From NCBI GenBank assembly GCA_003988855.1, contig QYAI01000007.1, positions 62,001-126,000 of the forward strand: DNA of 64,000 bases. Direction: 5' to 3'. A model generated the notes under the pieces. The model searched no databases and had not been told where the DNA came from. It worked only from the letters and a program-made list of their open reading frames with translations. The DNA is from Arachnopeziza araneosa (taxonomy: Eukaryota > Ascomycota > Leotiomycetes > Helotiales > Arachnopezizaceae). Positions 21,901-33,204 of the stretch are shown here, piece by piece. The position numbers were made by a program, and so were the translations under genes. Each line of letters starts with the position of its first letter. The stretch's first letter is position 1.

Positions 21901-24258
21901 CTTGAAAGAGGTTCATCTGTTGTCTTCATACGTTGCGCAACTGAGTGAATAACCACGGGGAGGAATTCTATTGCTTGGACCAGCTGCATAGAATATCTCA
22001 GATCATCTTGAGAGAATGGCTCCTTTCTGCCAAGCTCAAGAAGAAGGAGCCGCTGTGCTTCAACAGCTGTGAGTTGTGGGAGCCTAATGATTTGTGGATT
22101 CATAAAGTGGTAATCTCCAATAGCAGATCTTTCCGTTGAGGTATATATTAGACTCGTGTTTTTGCTGTCCGGTATGAATTTCTGTAGCCCGTCCACGTCT
22201 CCAAAATGAATTCCATCTAGGACCAGGAGCCATTCATGCCGATGGTTGAGCCAGCTCCTTACTAATTTGATAAAAACCTGAGGATCCCGGTAGGCTTCCG
22301 GATTCTCAACACCAGTCAACTCCTTCAACGCCGCCTTTCGAGCAATGTCCCAAAAGCCCGCGATAAGTTCCGTTTCGCTCTTTGCCCGAACCCAAAATAT
22401 ACCCCCTCGAAAAGCATCTCTATGTTGATAAACATATTGTCGAGCAAGATGGGATTTGCCTCCACCAGGTAAGCATTGAATAAGCACAGCGGAGGTTCCC
22501 ACAGCTCTTCTCTCCTTATCAAACAGCAATTTGTGAAGCTGTGAAAGCTCCGCTTGCCTACCTACAAATAGAGAGTTCGGACGAAAACCATTAGGCTTGA
22601 TAAAGTACGGTTCGTCTTGATCGGCCTCATCAGGCGGAATTTCGAAGTATGGTTTAGGGTCAATGATTGTTGAATTTTGTAAAGATTTTGATTGATCTAC
22701 AAGAAAGACAGATATCAGCCTCATCCGCCACAAGCAAGAGACAGATCTGCATCCTCTTCAAAAGTGACAATGAACTCAGTCGGTACTGGCTGCTAAAAAT
22801 GAAGATGCAGAAGAGACAGCGAGCCACGTTGATCATAAGAAATATCAAATTCTCCTATTTTCAGTCTCTCACGCTTTCCATCTCATTCCGCATCCTCATA
22901 CTCTAGCTTCAGATGTGCCAACTCATGCCGAGGTGGAAGAGGAGGGCCACTGGGGCCACTAGAAGGTGGGAGATAATGCTGAACTGGGGTTGGAAGAGGA
23001 GGACCACTAGACATACCAGGGGTCACGGGCTGCGGTGGTGAGTTCTATAGCGAATCAGTCTCGAAACCTGCATGCGAGTATTCAAAACCTACATAGATTC
23101 CCAGTATGCTGTTTGCTTGGGCTTTCAAAATTTGTTGCCTTTGAGTCTTTTCAAGTTCCCAGTTACTTTCGACGACGAGAGGTGCGTCTGTCACCCATGT
23201 CCTGAGTGTCACAGAAATATTCACCCAGCCCGGTGACGTCCTTGACTCGAACTTACACATTCCAGAGTGCGTCGCCTCAATGCCGAAGTACTGAACTCCC
23301 GGAAGAAGGGGACCGGCTGATGACTGATCTACAACGAGCGCTTTGGTTCCTTTCATATCTGTTGACTGCGTCTCATGTACCATGCAAACCTGGAGATTAA
23401 ACATCAGTATTTTAAGGTCGATCTCGAAGAAGGCACTAATCGAAGTGGAAAGAGTAACTAGCAGACTAGTATAGAGTGTGTCAGGATAGCTTACCTTGAA
23501 ACGGTGCTCATATATGTCAAGGAACTTGAGGTTGATGTTTTGTAAAGTCTCGTTGTTAGATTGTAATGTCTTGATGAGCTGACTTTGAGACTCCAAAATC
23601 TTCCTTGGGACCAAGGCCCGGACCATGTGTTCAAGAATGAGGCCAAAACTAGCGATTTGAGAGCCAGTGTGTGGTGTTCCAAGGAAGATAATTCCATATG
23701 TGGAGACATATATCGACCGCAAGTCGTCTGAACCTTTGGCTTGAAGATCGAATGACAGCTCAAGAGCTCTCTTCACTAGGATACCTCCCAAGCTGTGCGC
23801 CACCCATATAATGGGATGTTCTTCTACTTCCGCATTCTTTCGCTCCAGGGACAAATTGACTAGAAGAGTTTGTGCGTGTTGGTGTATCATATCCGAGCTG
23901 CATCTAGTTAGAATTTGGTATGAATCTGGACAGAAAGCATTACCTAGGGCCCCTTCCACCACCAAATGTATATACATCTGCATTGTATCCATAGACCAAG
24001 ACTCTTGCCTGTGCAGACCTCAAGGCGACTGGTAACAGTTGCGTCGGCCAGAAGGTGCCATTACTTGCCGTCCAGGTCTTTTGCGGATTCCCATTCAACC
24101 CATGTACCAGAACTATGTCGACTTTGGCGTCTGGGTGTGAATATACCTCTGTAACTTCGAATCGATTGATTTCGTCGGGATTGATAGCAGAGCCCTGTAT
24201 TTCCAGTCGTCAGCCTCGTCTGCGAGCTAGCGCGGAACGGAGCGCATTTGCTTACCAT
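18955..24258 (-). CDS. LipA and NB-ARC domain protein (fungal NLR/STAND-like)
   Basis: Exons 24258-24256, 24194-23944, 23897-23495, 23389-23093 and from 23044, then 22696-19624 and 19576-18955. The N-terminal alpha/beta-hydrolase (LipA/DUF676 type) has VLVHGLNGNPQKTW, nucleophile WVAHSLGG (Ser about 120), FLGTPH and IEATHSGMCKF with the likely catalytic His. After a Pro-rich linker comes PYFIKPNGFRPNSLFVGR and an NB-ARC NTPase with Walker A CLPGGGKSHLARQ and Walker B WLLVLDG. Winged-helix-like and helical segments and a long disordered tail follow. Hydrolase plus NTPase is a known fungal NLR-like layout, usually one polypeptide. The linker is a problem: the hydrolase frame meets TGA at 22885-22883 and no good donor fits the acceptor before 22696. 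It is either an unresolved intron, a nonsense change, or two genes. The first coding exon is only the ATG. Confidence 0.8.
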
Positions 24259-25388
24259 GCTTGTCAGTGTTCTCTACGATCCTTCTTCCTCATACGGCGC
24301 TGCGTACCAGGTCCAGATCTATATAGAAGAAAGGTTGACCGGCAAGGGCATGATTCAGCGATTTGTACACCGGCAAGGAATCGGGATTCGCTGAGGCACG
24401 GGAAAGGAGATGTCTGCCTGTCAAACGTGACTTTTGTGAAGCTTAAGAACCAGTGTGCTCGTGTCGCAGGGCACGCGCAAGCAGGTTAGTCACACGGGGG
24501 AGGCATCGTCTAGGATGGCTCTGTAAACCCACTGAGAGCAGAGGATTGAATGCGCCCATGAGGGGGCTGTCAGCTGCAGCTGCAGCTCCAGCTCCAGTTA
24601 GGTTGTCGAAGTCCTCAGGTGTCTCACTCAGGGGGGGGGGAGGATCTTTGAGGTCAAATTACAGGGGCGGAGCGGCTGAGGCGTTCTGCACAATCGCTGC
24701 TGGAACGGGGAAGAATCCGGGGCAGCCTGGGGGGAATATTTGGCATCGGCGGAGGATTATAATCGCCTTCTTACTGTGTCTGACGGCTAGAATAAAAGAA
24801 CAACCACGGATTCCGGATTCCGGATTCCGGGAGAGGTACCGAACGTTGAACGTCAGCTTCGCCCATCAGCCACATGGATTCATGGGCGAGAAGGGTGTGC
24901 AAATCTGTCCTCTCTTCTCCAAGCCTCACCGGAGCCATCATCACCTCTCAGCTCTTCCCAGGAGGCTCGAAGGAAGGATATCGAGGCTCATCCTTCGTAC
25001 TTGGTAACCTAACAGCACTGATGCGGCTCACAAGAGGTCTTGCCATGATTCAAGTAGGACACATCAGCCATCAGCTGCCTGGTGGAAGGCGAAACAAAGT
25101 GCAGGTTTCGGTGACTTCGGGACTTTACACTAGTTTGAGGCTCTTGACGTTCTGGTGAGACGTTGTGTCTCGGCAGTCAAACGAAGATGGTGAGGCGCTG
25201 GGAAATGGGTCGGCGACACAATCAAGTGCGATGGTCACTTGCACGCACCGCCTTGCCTACTCTTGCACATGTCTTTGGTTTAATATAAAGTTTCCCGCTA
25301 GAACGGAGTTTGAGAAGCCGTTCAACTAATCTTTTGGCATCGAAGATCTCGTCTGGATAGCGTCGTAGCGATGCCAGTGGAGCAGGGC
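24259..25388. other. Upstream region of the NLR-like gene, 1.1 kb
   Basis: Holds the promoter of the NLR-like gene and the 3' end of the Pml1/SNIP1 gene. GC-rich, with short tandem repeats: CAGCTG/CAGCTC units near 24570-24597, a run of ten G near 24632, and GGATTCC units at 24808-24830. Open frames on the plus strand (24453-25007) look compositional. No gene recognised. Confidence 0.45.
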
Positions 25389-26321
25389 CTAGTCTTTGGG
25401 CGACAACATCAAAACATACTCCCTAGTGCTGTGTCCAAACTGAATCATATCCTTATCCCGTAATTCTAGATACCGACTTGGAGGCATTTCCTCCTTGTTG
25501 AGTATCGTTCCGTTTGCAGATTCCAGGTCGATAAGATAGGGCCGCACTCGTCCCAGTTTATCGCCATACTCATTCGTCTTCTCGACGTAGCGGAACTGAA
25601 TGACAGCATGTTGTTTGCTGATACTCGGGTGCTCTGCAGGCATATCCACCACCGATACTTCACGACCAACAAGCCAGCAACTTCGCAAGCTTAGCTCGAT
25701 TGTCTCTATTATTGCGGATCCTTTAAACACAAACAGCTTCCACACATCTTTAGCGGGTGGTTTTCGTGCCTCAGCAGGTTCGTGATACTTCAAGGCAATG
25801 GCTGTTCCATCTGCTTGTACAACAGAGTTGGATGCTGCAGCTAGAAGTCCAGTTGGCGCAAAGTTTGGCTTCTGTTTCTCTGCTATCTCCTGATCACCTG
25901 CCACAACCAGGCCGGTTGACGAGTCTTTAGACCCCATGAATGACGCACTTTGTGAAGGGAGAGGACCTTTGCTCCTCCTACTAACTTGTGTGGTCGACTC
26001 TTCTTTCCATGATCTGTATTCTTGATCCTTGCTGCTTCGATGAGATGGTGAGCGGTCTCTGGTACTTCTCTGTTTCGACTCGCGATCGTCATGGCGCCGC
26101 CGAGGTTCTCGTACTGGACTGCGCGACCGTCGTCGCTTGCTATCCCTCTCATCGTATTTTTCTCTCCTTCGATCATCGTGTCGCCTGTTTCGAGCAGTCT
26201 CACGGTCTGCTAATTCACGTTGTTTGTGTCTTCTCCGCCGGCCTTCTTCTTCCGAATCATAGGAAGCAGAACGTGAACGCCGATGACCCCGAGAATCTTC
26301 TGCTGACCTTGTCGAATCCAT
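25389..26321 (-). CDS. FHA-domain RES-complex subunit, Pml1/SNIP1 family
   Basis: Single exon, 310 residues from the ATG at 26321 (an in-frame TTG a few codons earlier is not a likely start). The first 120 residues are an Arg/Ser/Asp/Glu-rich spliceosomal-type tail (RRRSRSPVREPRRRHDD). The C-terminal part (about residues 190-310) is an FHA domain: a strand KLFVFKGS, then the phosphopeptide-binding motifs LVGREVSVVD, HPSISKQHAVIQF and ESANGTILN. This order matches yeast Pml1 and human SNIP1, the subunit of the RES (pre-mRNA retention and splicing) complex with Bud13 and Ist3. It should act in the nucleus on activated spliceosomes. Confidence 0.92.
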   Translation of the reverse strand: MDSTRSAEDSRGHRRSRSASYDSEEEGRRRRHKQRELADRETARNRRHDDRRREKYDERDSKRRRSRSPVREPRRRHDDRESKQRSTRDRSPSHRSSKDQEYRSWKEESTTQVSRRSKGPLPSQSASFMGSKDSSTGLVVAGDQEIAEKQKPNFAPTGLLAAASNSVVQADGTAIALKYHEPAEARKPPAKDVWKLFVFKGSAIIETIELSLRSCWLVGREVSVVDMPAEHPSISKQHAVIQFRYVEKTNEYGDKLGRVRPYLIDLESANGTILNKEEMPPSRYLELRDKDMIQFGHSTREYVLMLSPKD

Positions 26322-27329
26322 CACAGCCCCCAAATATGCCTTGTCACAGGCAGTGTGTTGTCCCAGTGGCCCAACCGGTCGCAGAATGAATGGAATGATG
26401 AAGCGCGATGCTTGAGGGCCTATCGAATTTTAAGCGCTTGCCGGACAGCCCCTAAGCGACCTGGAGGCGATGCTAACTCTCACTAACACCCAAACCAACA
26501 CCAAAACCAACACCAACACCTGCACCTCAGAATATCCATCACTCTGACCTTGCCGTCCAGTACCTGCTTGACACCCTGGCAATAACGGATGGCTTCATAA
26601 TCATGGACTTGCAGGGCTCCGGGCAATAGCATTATTTGTACTTGATGGCATTTCCCAGGATCGCTGCACGATCAACGTGCTTCTCCGAACCACTCAAATG
26701 GAGACTAAGCTTACTTCGTGCGAAAGTGTTTCATCTCATCCTTCGCCGCCAGGACGAACAGACGGTTTCGTCTCCCTAATCGGGATCGGGAAGCGGAAGG
26801 CATAGCCAACAGGAGGGGCAGCATTTATCCAATGTGTGATGCTCACGAGGGTTTGGTAGCAGATCTCCAGTGCCTTGGTCGCCATTCTCTCCACAGCTCT
26901 GTTCTGTCTATCCAACCGCATTCGTTGCCAGATTTCATCGTCAACTTGTTCTCGGGTTGTGTCATTGAGAGCGAGCGAGTCCCCTTCATCATCCCGGCGC
27001 AAGATGCAGATGGGCCGCATGCTGGGTCATTGCAACCATTAGCTGTTCCAAAACCACCGTCATGCACAGGGGATCTCATCAGTAATTCTCACCATGGCGT
27101 TGCTGTCAAAATCTCCGATCTGCTCTGATTGCGTTCGCTTATGCCATTCAATGCTTATTGGGGGTCGGGGTGGTCGACATGAAGGAAGTAAGTGCATGTG
27201 GGAAAAGTGCCAGGCAAGGCCTACCACCCTGACCTCTCTCATATATAGCTGGCATCCGCTTGCTCACCTCTTTCGGGCACCTGGACCAACCTCATGATTC
27301 AAGCTCGGATGCCCGTCTTTTTTTTTTAG
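26322..27329. other. Divergent intergenic region with unresolved 5' exons
   Basis: About 1 kb between the Pml1/SNIP1 start and the first recognisable exon of the gene at 27330. Contains a short ACC/AACACC-rich tandem repeat at about 26484-26526. The 5' exon(s) of the downstream gene are probably here but I could not place them. An open minus-strand frame (27020-26736) has protein-like composition but no recognisable family. Confidence 0.4.
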
Positions 27330-28803
27330 TCGGGAAACATCTCCACAGCCTTCATCTGGTTCGGGTCATCCTTCGTGGTGGTCAAGTCCTCATGCATCTC
27401 CTAGTTCTGGCGGCCCACTCGTGATCCAATATCATAGGCTGGACACTCGTTCTGTTGAACCGTCGAAATTGGATTCCGTATCAGCTATCCAGGAGAATTC
27501 GCTCAAGGTGATGATGGTGCCACATGTGGCTTCCCAGTTGCAGCCAGAGCAGCTTCATAGAGGGGTTCGAGGTGGAAAAGATGCTGTACAAATTTCCAGA
27601 GAATCTTTTGAGTATTTGAAGCCAATGCCATTGTCACCAAGGCAGAGAACCCCAAGCAGGCTTCAAGCAACACCAAGTTTAAGTCAATTGGCAACCGGGG
27701 AAATAAGCATATGGGATAAAGCTTCTGTCCGACACATTCGAGACTTCTCCCGAGATGCCAATACGCCTATTTCTGCTGTGGAGTCTATATTCGAACTTCC
27801 TTCTGGCTCAATGGATTCTCCAACCTCGTCAATACATTCCTCCTTTATCGCTGAGCTCGAAGATACCTCGCCCAGTGCTCTCACTTTGAAGCGACCTGCT
27901 CCCCCTGCTCATCTAAAGCTACGAGCTTATCCATCGCCGCCACCTGCTGCTATGGAATACATGGAGTTCAAAAGCAGCAAGTTGACCGTCAGTCCGATCA
28001 AGTTGTTATTGCCTATGATGCTAATTCATTTTTAGGCACGTGCCGTCATTAAAGTCGTAGATGAAACCATTGCCAATATCGAGGCCGCAAATCGAGAACT
28101 TCTTCGTCGTGCGGAAGCAGCCGAGGAAGCGGCAAGAATATTAAAAGAACAGAATTCAACTCTGCAACAAAGAATCGAAGAGTACAGCCGTCCTAAAACT
28201 GCTCCCTCACAACCTCCACCACGTATGGTTGGCCCTCGCCACAAACCTTCTCCGAGTGCATCAACACCGCTTTCTGTTTTTAACGCAAATATTGACCAGC
28301 TTATCCTCAATGCCCCATCAGCTCAGAAAACCCTCAGACCCCCTCTCTACCCTTTACATACCCGGCAAATCTCGGGCGTGTCCTGCAGATCGAATTCCCA
28401 ACTCTCCAGTATCGATGATCCATTTACTACCCCTAAGATGGCTACCTCACCGCGCCAGCGCTCACCACCACTTCCTCTTCTCCCAGCACACGAGATATCG
28501 TCGCCGATACCAGGCAGTGTCATGCGTCACCAAGTCACATATGACGGCGTCCCGATCTCGATCGCAGAAAGGAGAGCGATGAATATTAGTCTCGAGGAAG
28601 CGAGGAGAAGAGAAAAGCCTCTACCGCCGTTAGGGCCAATGTCACCAAGCGTCCTGAGGGGGGTGGTTGAAATTGGGACGCCCCAGGGTGTAGATGAGTT
28701 TGGGAGGGAGATTAAGATAAGCGTTGGGACAAGAGATGAAGAGGCAAAGAAGAGAGGGTTTATTGGGTTGTTTCGGAGAAAACCCAAGGATAGGTTGTTT
28801 TAA
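27330..28803 (+). CDS. Disordered protein with short coiled coil, 5' end unresolved
   Basis: Two exons are clear: 27330-27987 and 28036-28803, joined across a 48-nt intron (GTCAGT donor, GCTAAT branch, TTTTTAG acceptor). The first begins after a T-run acceptor (TTTTTTTAG) in phase 2, so an upstream exon with the start codon is missing from my model. The product is Pro/Ser-rich and mostly disordered. One coiled coil (VDETIANIEAANRELLRRAE, continuing to about 40 residues) follows the splice. The C-terminus has ordered conserved-looking blocks: VTYDGVPISIAERRAMNIS, VEIGTPQGVDEFGREIKIS, and a basic end FIGLFRRKPKDRLF that could touch membrane. Family not recognised. Confidence 0.65.
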
Positions 28804-29248
28804 AGTGGCTTGACTTGTGGTTAGTGCATCGATGACCTACTGAGTGATTCCAGATGTCAATCAACATGATTGGTAATATCACTACATCACCAGCGTTAGT
28901 GTATCGGTTTTCTTTGCGCCGTGACATTTAATCCCGCCAAGTCCGGGAGGGAGGGTACAAAACTCAAAGCTAAGCTTTGAAAAAACATAACTACACGCGA
29001 ACAACTTTTTACACCAAAGAGCTAATCAGACAAGGGTTTGATGACGACAAGCAACAACTCCATCGCCCATCAAACCCACTCTTCCCGTCTCTGTGCCGGC
29101 TTCCGCCCAACCCACAATCCACCCACATCTCAGATTCCTATTCGTGCATTCCCTTGTCTCCCACCTTTTCGCCATCCTCTTCAACATTTGCACGCGACAA
29201 TGACGGTGTCGAAGACATACCGCAAATCCGCGAGGAAATACACAGTCG
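28804..29248. other. Intergenic / MFS transporter promoter
   Basis: 445 nt between two plus-strand genes with a pyrimidine-rich stretch before the transporter start. Nothing else seen. Confidence 0.5.
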
Positions 29249-31204
29249 ATGAGCCTGGAATCCCAAGATCAGTACGACAACCCTCTGAGGGTGCAGACCG
29301 GAGAATCTGCGGAGAGCCATGGACTTCTTGCCGCCTTCAGCGAGGTTGAAGAGGCGGAAAGTGGCGTTGGTGGGGTAGAAGAAGATGTTGAAAGTGAGAT
29401 GGGTAATAAGAAGGAGGAGAAAAATGAAGTTACTTGGAGCTCCTTGCCCCATAGAGGACAACTGATAATCTTAACGCTGGCAAGACTGTCCGAGCCTCTC
29501 GTTCAAACGTCCTTGCAGGTGGGTAATTACCGCTTACCAAAAAGATAAAGTTCTGATATTCTTCTCATAGTCCTACATGTTCTATCAGCTCAAATCTTTC
29601 GACGAATCTCTCCCAAACTCAATCATCGCTACCCAGTCAGGAATACTGGCTAGTAGCTTTACTGCGGCGCAATTTTGCACTGCCATGCTTTACGGGCGAT
29701 TGTCTGATTCCGAGAAGTTTGGTAGGAAGTCCGTCTTACTTCTTGGTCTGTTTGGAACCAGTGTATCATGCCTCGGTTTTGGTTTCGCAAAGACTTTCTA
29801 CCAGGCATTGTTCTTTAGGACCATGGGAGGAATCCTAAATGGCAACATCGGTGTTATGCGGACGATGGTCTCTGAGATTGTCCAGGAAAAGAAGTATACC
29901 TACTGAATAACGAATTTTACACAAGCTTACGGATATATGCAGGTACCAGTCAAGAGCATTTTTACTCTTTCCCATGACATTCAATATTGGTGTTATCATA
30001 GGGCCTATCTTGGGCGGCCTGTTAGCAGATCTTGCCGGAACTTATCCCACTGTCTTCGGGCACGTGGAATTTTTGAAGAAGTATCCCTATGCACCTCCCA
30101 ATATACTGAGCGCATTCTTCTTATTCTGCGCTGGCTTGGGAGTTTTCTTTGGTCTTGCTGAGGTAACTAAAAGCTCATGAAAACATCCACCGCTTTACTG
30201 ACTTTCTACAGACGCTTGATAGCTTGCGCCACAAAGAGGATTTGGGGAAAAAATGCGCGCGGAAACTCAAAGAACTATTTAGGGGAGGAACAACTATGGA
30301 CTCTACTCACCAATACTCAGTATTACCAAGCGAGGACAGACTATCAGTAGCAGATGTTGAAATGTCACCAATCGTGACATCCCCGAAGCGAGCAGTTGCA
30401 AGATGGAGACACAAACTACCATTTCGGCGAATTTTCACTTACAATGTGATATGCACGCTCATCGCCCATACACTTCTTGCTACACATATTGGAACATTCA
30501 ACAGTCTCTGGTTCGTCTTTCTGTCGACTCCAGTTGCAGATCCTAAAAATCCTGACCCACCCTCCTTTCGACAACAACTCCCATTCAGATTTAATGGCGG
30601 TCTTGGGATGCCTCCTCGAGATGTTGGATTTGCAATGGCGACTCTTGGAGTAATCGGAATTTCCATGCAGCTTTTTATTTACCCGATTATCAACTCCAAA
30701 CTCGGTACGGTGAAATCTTGGAGGATTTTCCTTTACTGCTTTCCTATCGCATATGTATTGGTGCCCTTCCTATCGATTGTACCGTCTAAAACTCCACCTC
30801 CAGCAGAGAAGGACGGCATTCTAGTTTGGCTCGCCTTATGTTCCGTGTTATTCATTCAAGTCACGGGCCGGACCTTTGCTTTACCGGCCACAACCATTCT
30901 AGTGAATAACGCGAGTCCACATCCAAGTGTTCTGGGGACCATGCACGGCATCGGACAGAGTCTCAGCAGCGCAGGACGCTCTCTTGGTCCCATGCTAGGA
31001 GGCTTTTTCTACGGTATGGGCTTGCGACATGGAATCGTGGGTGCAGTGTTTTGGGGTATCTCCGGTCTTGCTCTGATCTGCTGTCTCTCGAGTAATTTCG
31101 TGAGAGAGGGAGACGGTCATGAGATTATTCTAGAAGGGGATGAGGAAGCGGAAAGGGAGTTTCACGCGTATTTGGAGAGGAGGAAGAAGGAGAGGGGAAG
31201 GTGA
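29249..31204 (+). CDS. Major facilitator superfamily transporter (DHA1-like)
   Basis: Four exons, 29249-29518, 29571-29893, 29943-30162 and 30212-31204, give 601 residues. All three introns are about 50 nt and phases agree. An acidic N-terminal tail of some 70 residues precedes the membrane domain. The family signature between helices 2 and 3 is YGRLSDSEKFGRKSVLLLG, followed by helix 4 (FFRTMGGILNGNIGVMRTM) and helix 5 (GVIIGPILGGLLADLAG). A long charged central loop separates the two six-helix halves; the second half carries helices such as SWRIFLYCFPIAYVLVPFL and a final GIVGAVFWGISGLALICCL. It resembles fungal drug:H+ antiporter-type carriers with a large central loop. The substrate cannot be inferred. 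Confidence 0.9.
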
Positions 31205-31776
31205 TACGTATGATATGAGATGTTTTCATGACTGAAATGAGCACACAATAGATGAAGGCGTTTTGGTGAATGTTACCTATTCGGTATAACACTGGAGATG
31301 TTGGACTTAGACCAATAGAACATTTCAATAGCTACAGTTTCTTGAGTGCTGGATGCAATGACCATGATAATTTCAACTGGACGTGATTACTATTATCTAA
31401 AATATTATATGTCAAGAAACTCTAGACGACGAAATAACAAATCGTACTTGAGAGCTGGAACCTTAACATTGAGACTCATTATTGGCTACAGGTAATAATT
31501 GCAAAAGTTTGAGTTAAGCTCTATCTAGAATTAAGATTAGAAGGTACGAATTTCGAGATGAGTTATTTTTCTTCGGTGCTACTTTCACCTCAATTCAAGC
31601 CTTCATTTGCAATTCTGGGGTTTAGAAAACAGACGCTGAGGTGTAAGAAATCGAGAAAACCGGTTATTATGCTAGTTTACACTGCAGTTGTGATCTACTT
31701 TGGGATGCTGGCCTCGTTAGAAATGTAATTTTATTCTTTTTATTTCATTTTTTGTATCTTTTGAATCGATATTGCA
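31205..31776. other. Intergenic between convergent genes, AT-rich
   Basis: 570 AT-rich nt between the transporter stop and the Tsr3 stop. No feature recognised. Confidence 0.5.
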
Positions 31777-32964
31777 TTACCACTTCTTCGGCGCTGCGAC
31801 GACTGTTCTCGAGAATACAGCACTGCCAAGAGACTCTGCTGCTCTCGATTTTTGCTTCGTCTCAATCCCAATTCTATCTGTGACTGGAGTAGCGTTGATA
31901 ATATCATCAAACTCATCATCTTCTCCGTTGTCCGAGTCTGATTCCACCTCCGAGTCTACCTTTAAAGGAACGGGACGGGGTATCTTCTCCGCTGCTATTT
32001 TCTGCCCCGTATCTGCTGAACTAGTAAATGGTTTGGATGCCAGAACTCGTCTTCGCAGCTCGGCCATCTCCTCTTCGTCATCTTCGTCTTCAGATATATC
32101 GAACGGATCCTTGTCTTCTGGCTCCACCTCTCCTTCTCCCTCCTGCTCTGGTGCTTTCTGAGGCTTTTTGCCCAGATATATGCCATCCATCTCCTCATCA
32201 CTCGCTTGCGCTTTCTCGCCATCTTCTTCATCATCTTCATCATCCGAGCTGACAGGCATTCGATGATTTGAGTTCCCGCCTTTCCACATGTCGTCTTGGC
32301 CATTCTCGCCTTCAGCTCTATTGTCTGTGTATTCCTTCTCTAACCTAACCATCCATGCCCCTTCTGTCTTTTTAATATCTGCCTCATCTTTGCAAGCAGC
32401 ATATCTTTTTAGAATGGATGAATTAATTTCCAAGAAAGCTTCTCCGTATGAAAAGTGCGAGAGCACTTCCTCGGCCCATTCTGGATGTCCACAAATGTAA
32501 AATGCAGCGCCGAGTGCTTCGACACAATTCAATCGCCAAGGTTTTCCGTAATTGACACTATTCGCAGCAACGAGATATGGCAGTAACCGCTCACATCTAC
32601 CCCCAATCTTAGGCCATGGCACTTCCTTCACTCTAGCCCACGAGCATTCTACAACAGCCGCGCCATACTGCTCCATGAGCTCGCGATCTGCTGGTGATAT
32701 AGTTTGCTTCGCGTTCGGACTGATGATGACCCCGGAGTGTTTTTGGCCCACATGAAGCTCTCGCATGAGACCTAACTTCATCAATTTCTTCCCTGAGCAC
32801 CGTTTTGGGTCACAATGACCCAAGTCCCAGCATGCTGCTTTGAATGAGGGGCGCGATGCGGGGTGGTCGCCATCTTCATCATTCCGTGGACCTCTTGCTC
32901 TAGGGGCATTATTATATTTCTTGCCTCCTCGTGATGAGAATCCATCTTTCTTGTGCCGTACCAT
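31777..32964 (-). CDS. TSR3: 18S rRNA aminocarboxypropyltransferase Tsr3
   Basis: Single exon, 395 residues from the ATG at 32964 (MVRHKKDGF). The conserved core is present in order: the RLI-like N-terminal block CWDLGHCDPKRCSGKKLMKL, then SPADRELMEQYGAAVVECSW and the SAM-binding region KIGGRCERLLPYLVAANSVN followed by YGKPWRLNCVEALGAAFYI. Tsr3 transfers the 3-amino-3-carboxypropyl group from S-adenosylmethionine to the hypermodified pseudouridine of 18S rRNA, a late cytoplasmic step of 40S maturation. The C-terminal 170 residues are highly acidic (SSDDEDDEEDGEK, ISEDEDDEEEMAELR) and less conserved, as usual in fungal orthologues. It shares a 240-nt divergent promoter with the GGA gene. Confidence 0.95.
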   Translation of the reverse strand: MVRHKKDGFSSRGGKKYNNAPRARGPRNDEDGDHPASRPSFKAACWDLGHCDPKRCSGKKLMKLGLMRELHVGQKHSGVIISPNAKQTISPADRELMEQYGAAVVECSWARVKEVPWPKIGGRCERLLPYLVAANSVNYGKPWRLNCVEALGAAFYICGHPEWAEEVLSHFSYGEAFLEINSSILKRYAACKDEADIKKTEGAWMVRLEKEYTDNRAEGENGQDDMWKGGNSNHRMPVSSDDEDDEEDGEKAQASDEEMDGIYLGKKPQKAPEQEGEGEVEPEDKDPFDISEDEDDEEEMAELRRRVLASKPFTSSADTGQKIAAEKIPRPVPLKVDSEVESDSDNGEDDEFDDIINATPVTDRIGIETKQKSRAAESLGSAVFSRTVVAAPKKW

Positions 32965-33204
32965 ATTGAGAGTAGATGGATTTGAGTTGTGGTTGACTGA
33001 GGGTTTGGCAAAGACAAAAGTTGCCCCTCTAAAAATGTGGGATTCAGGCCCCAACTTCCGATCATCGTCAGCGAAGGAATCCCACCGTGGTTAAGCCTCC
33101 GCCCATTATCTGCGCCGCACCATTTACTTGCTTGCCTTGCGCAACAAGCACTCTGTTCACACTATATCGTCTCCTCGAGGTCATATCCTTCTGTATTACT
33201 CCAG
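32965..33204. promoter_or_regulatory. Divergent promoter, Tsr3 / GGA
   Basis: 240 nt between two start codons facing away from each other; it must hold both promoters and leaders. No specific site identified. Confidence 0.55.

Noticed and set aside
24453..25007. 184-codon plus-strand open frame upstream of the NLR-like gene
   Set aside because: Starts in GC-rich tandem-repeat sequence, has Gly/Arg/Ala runs typical of random GC-rich frames and no recognisable motif.
26736..27020. 95-codon minus-strand frame with protein-like composition (VDDEIWQRMRLDRQNRAVER)
   Set aside because: No family, no upstream exon and it overlaps an equally open plus-strand frame; left as unproven rather than called.
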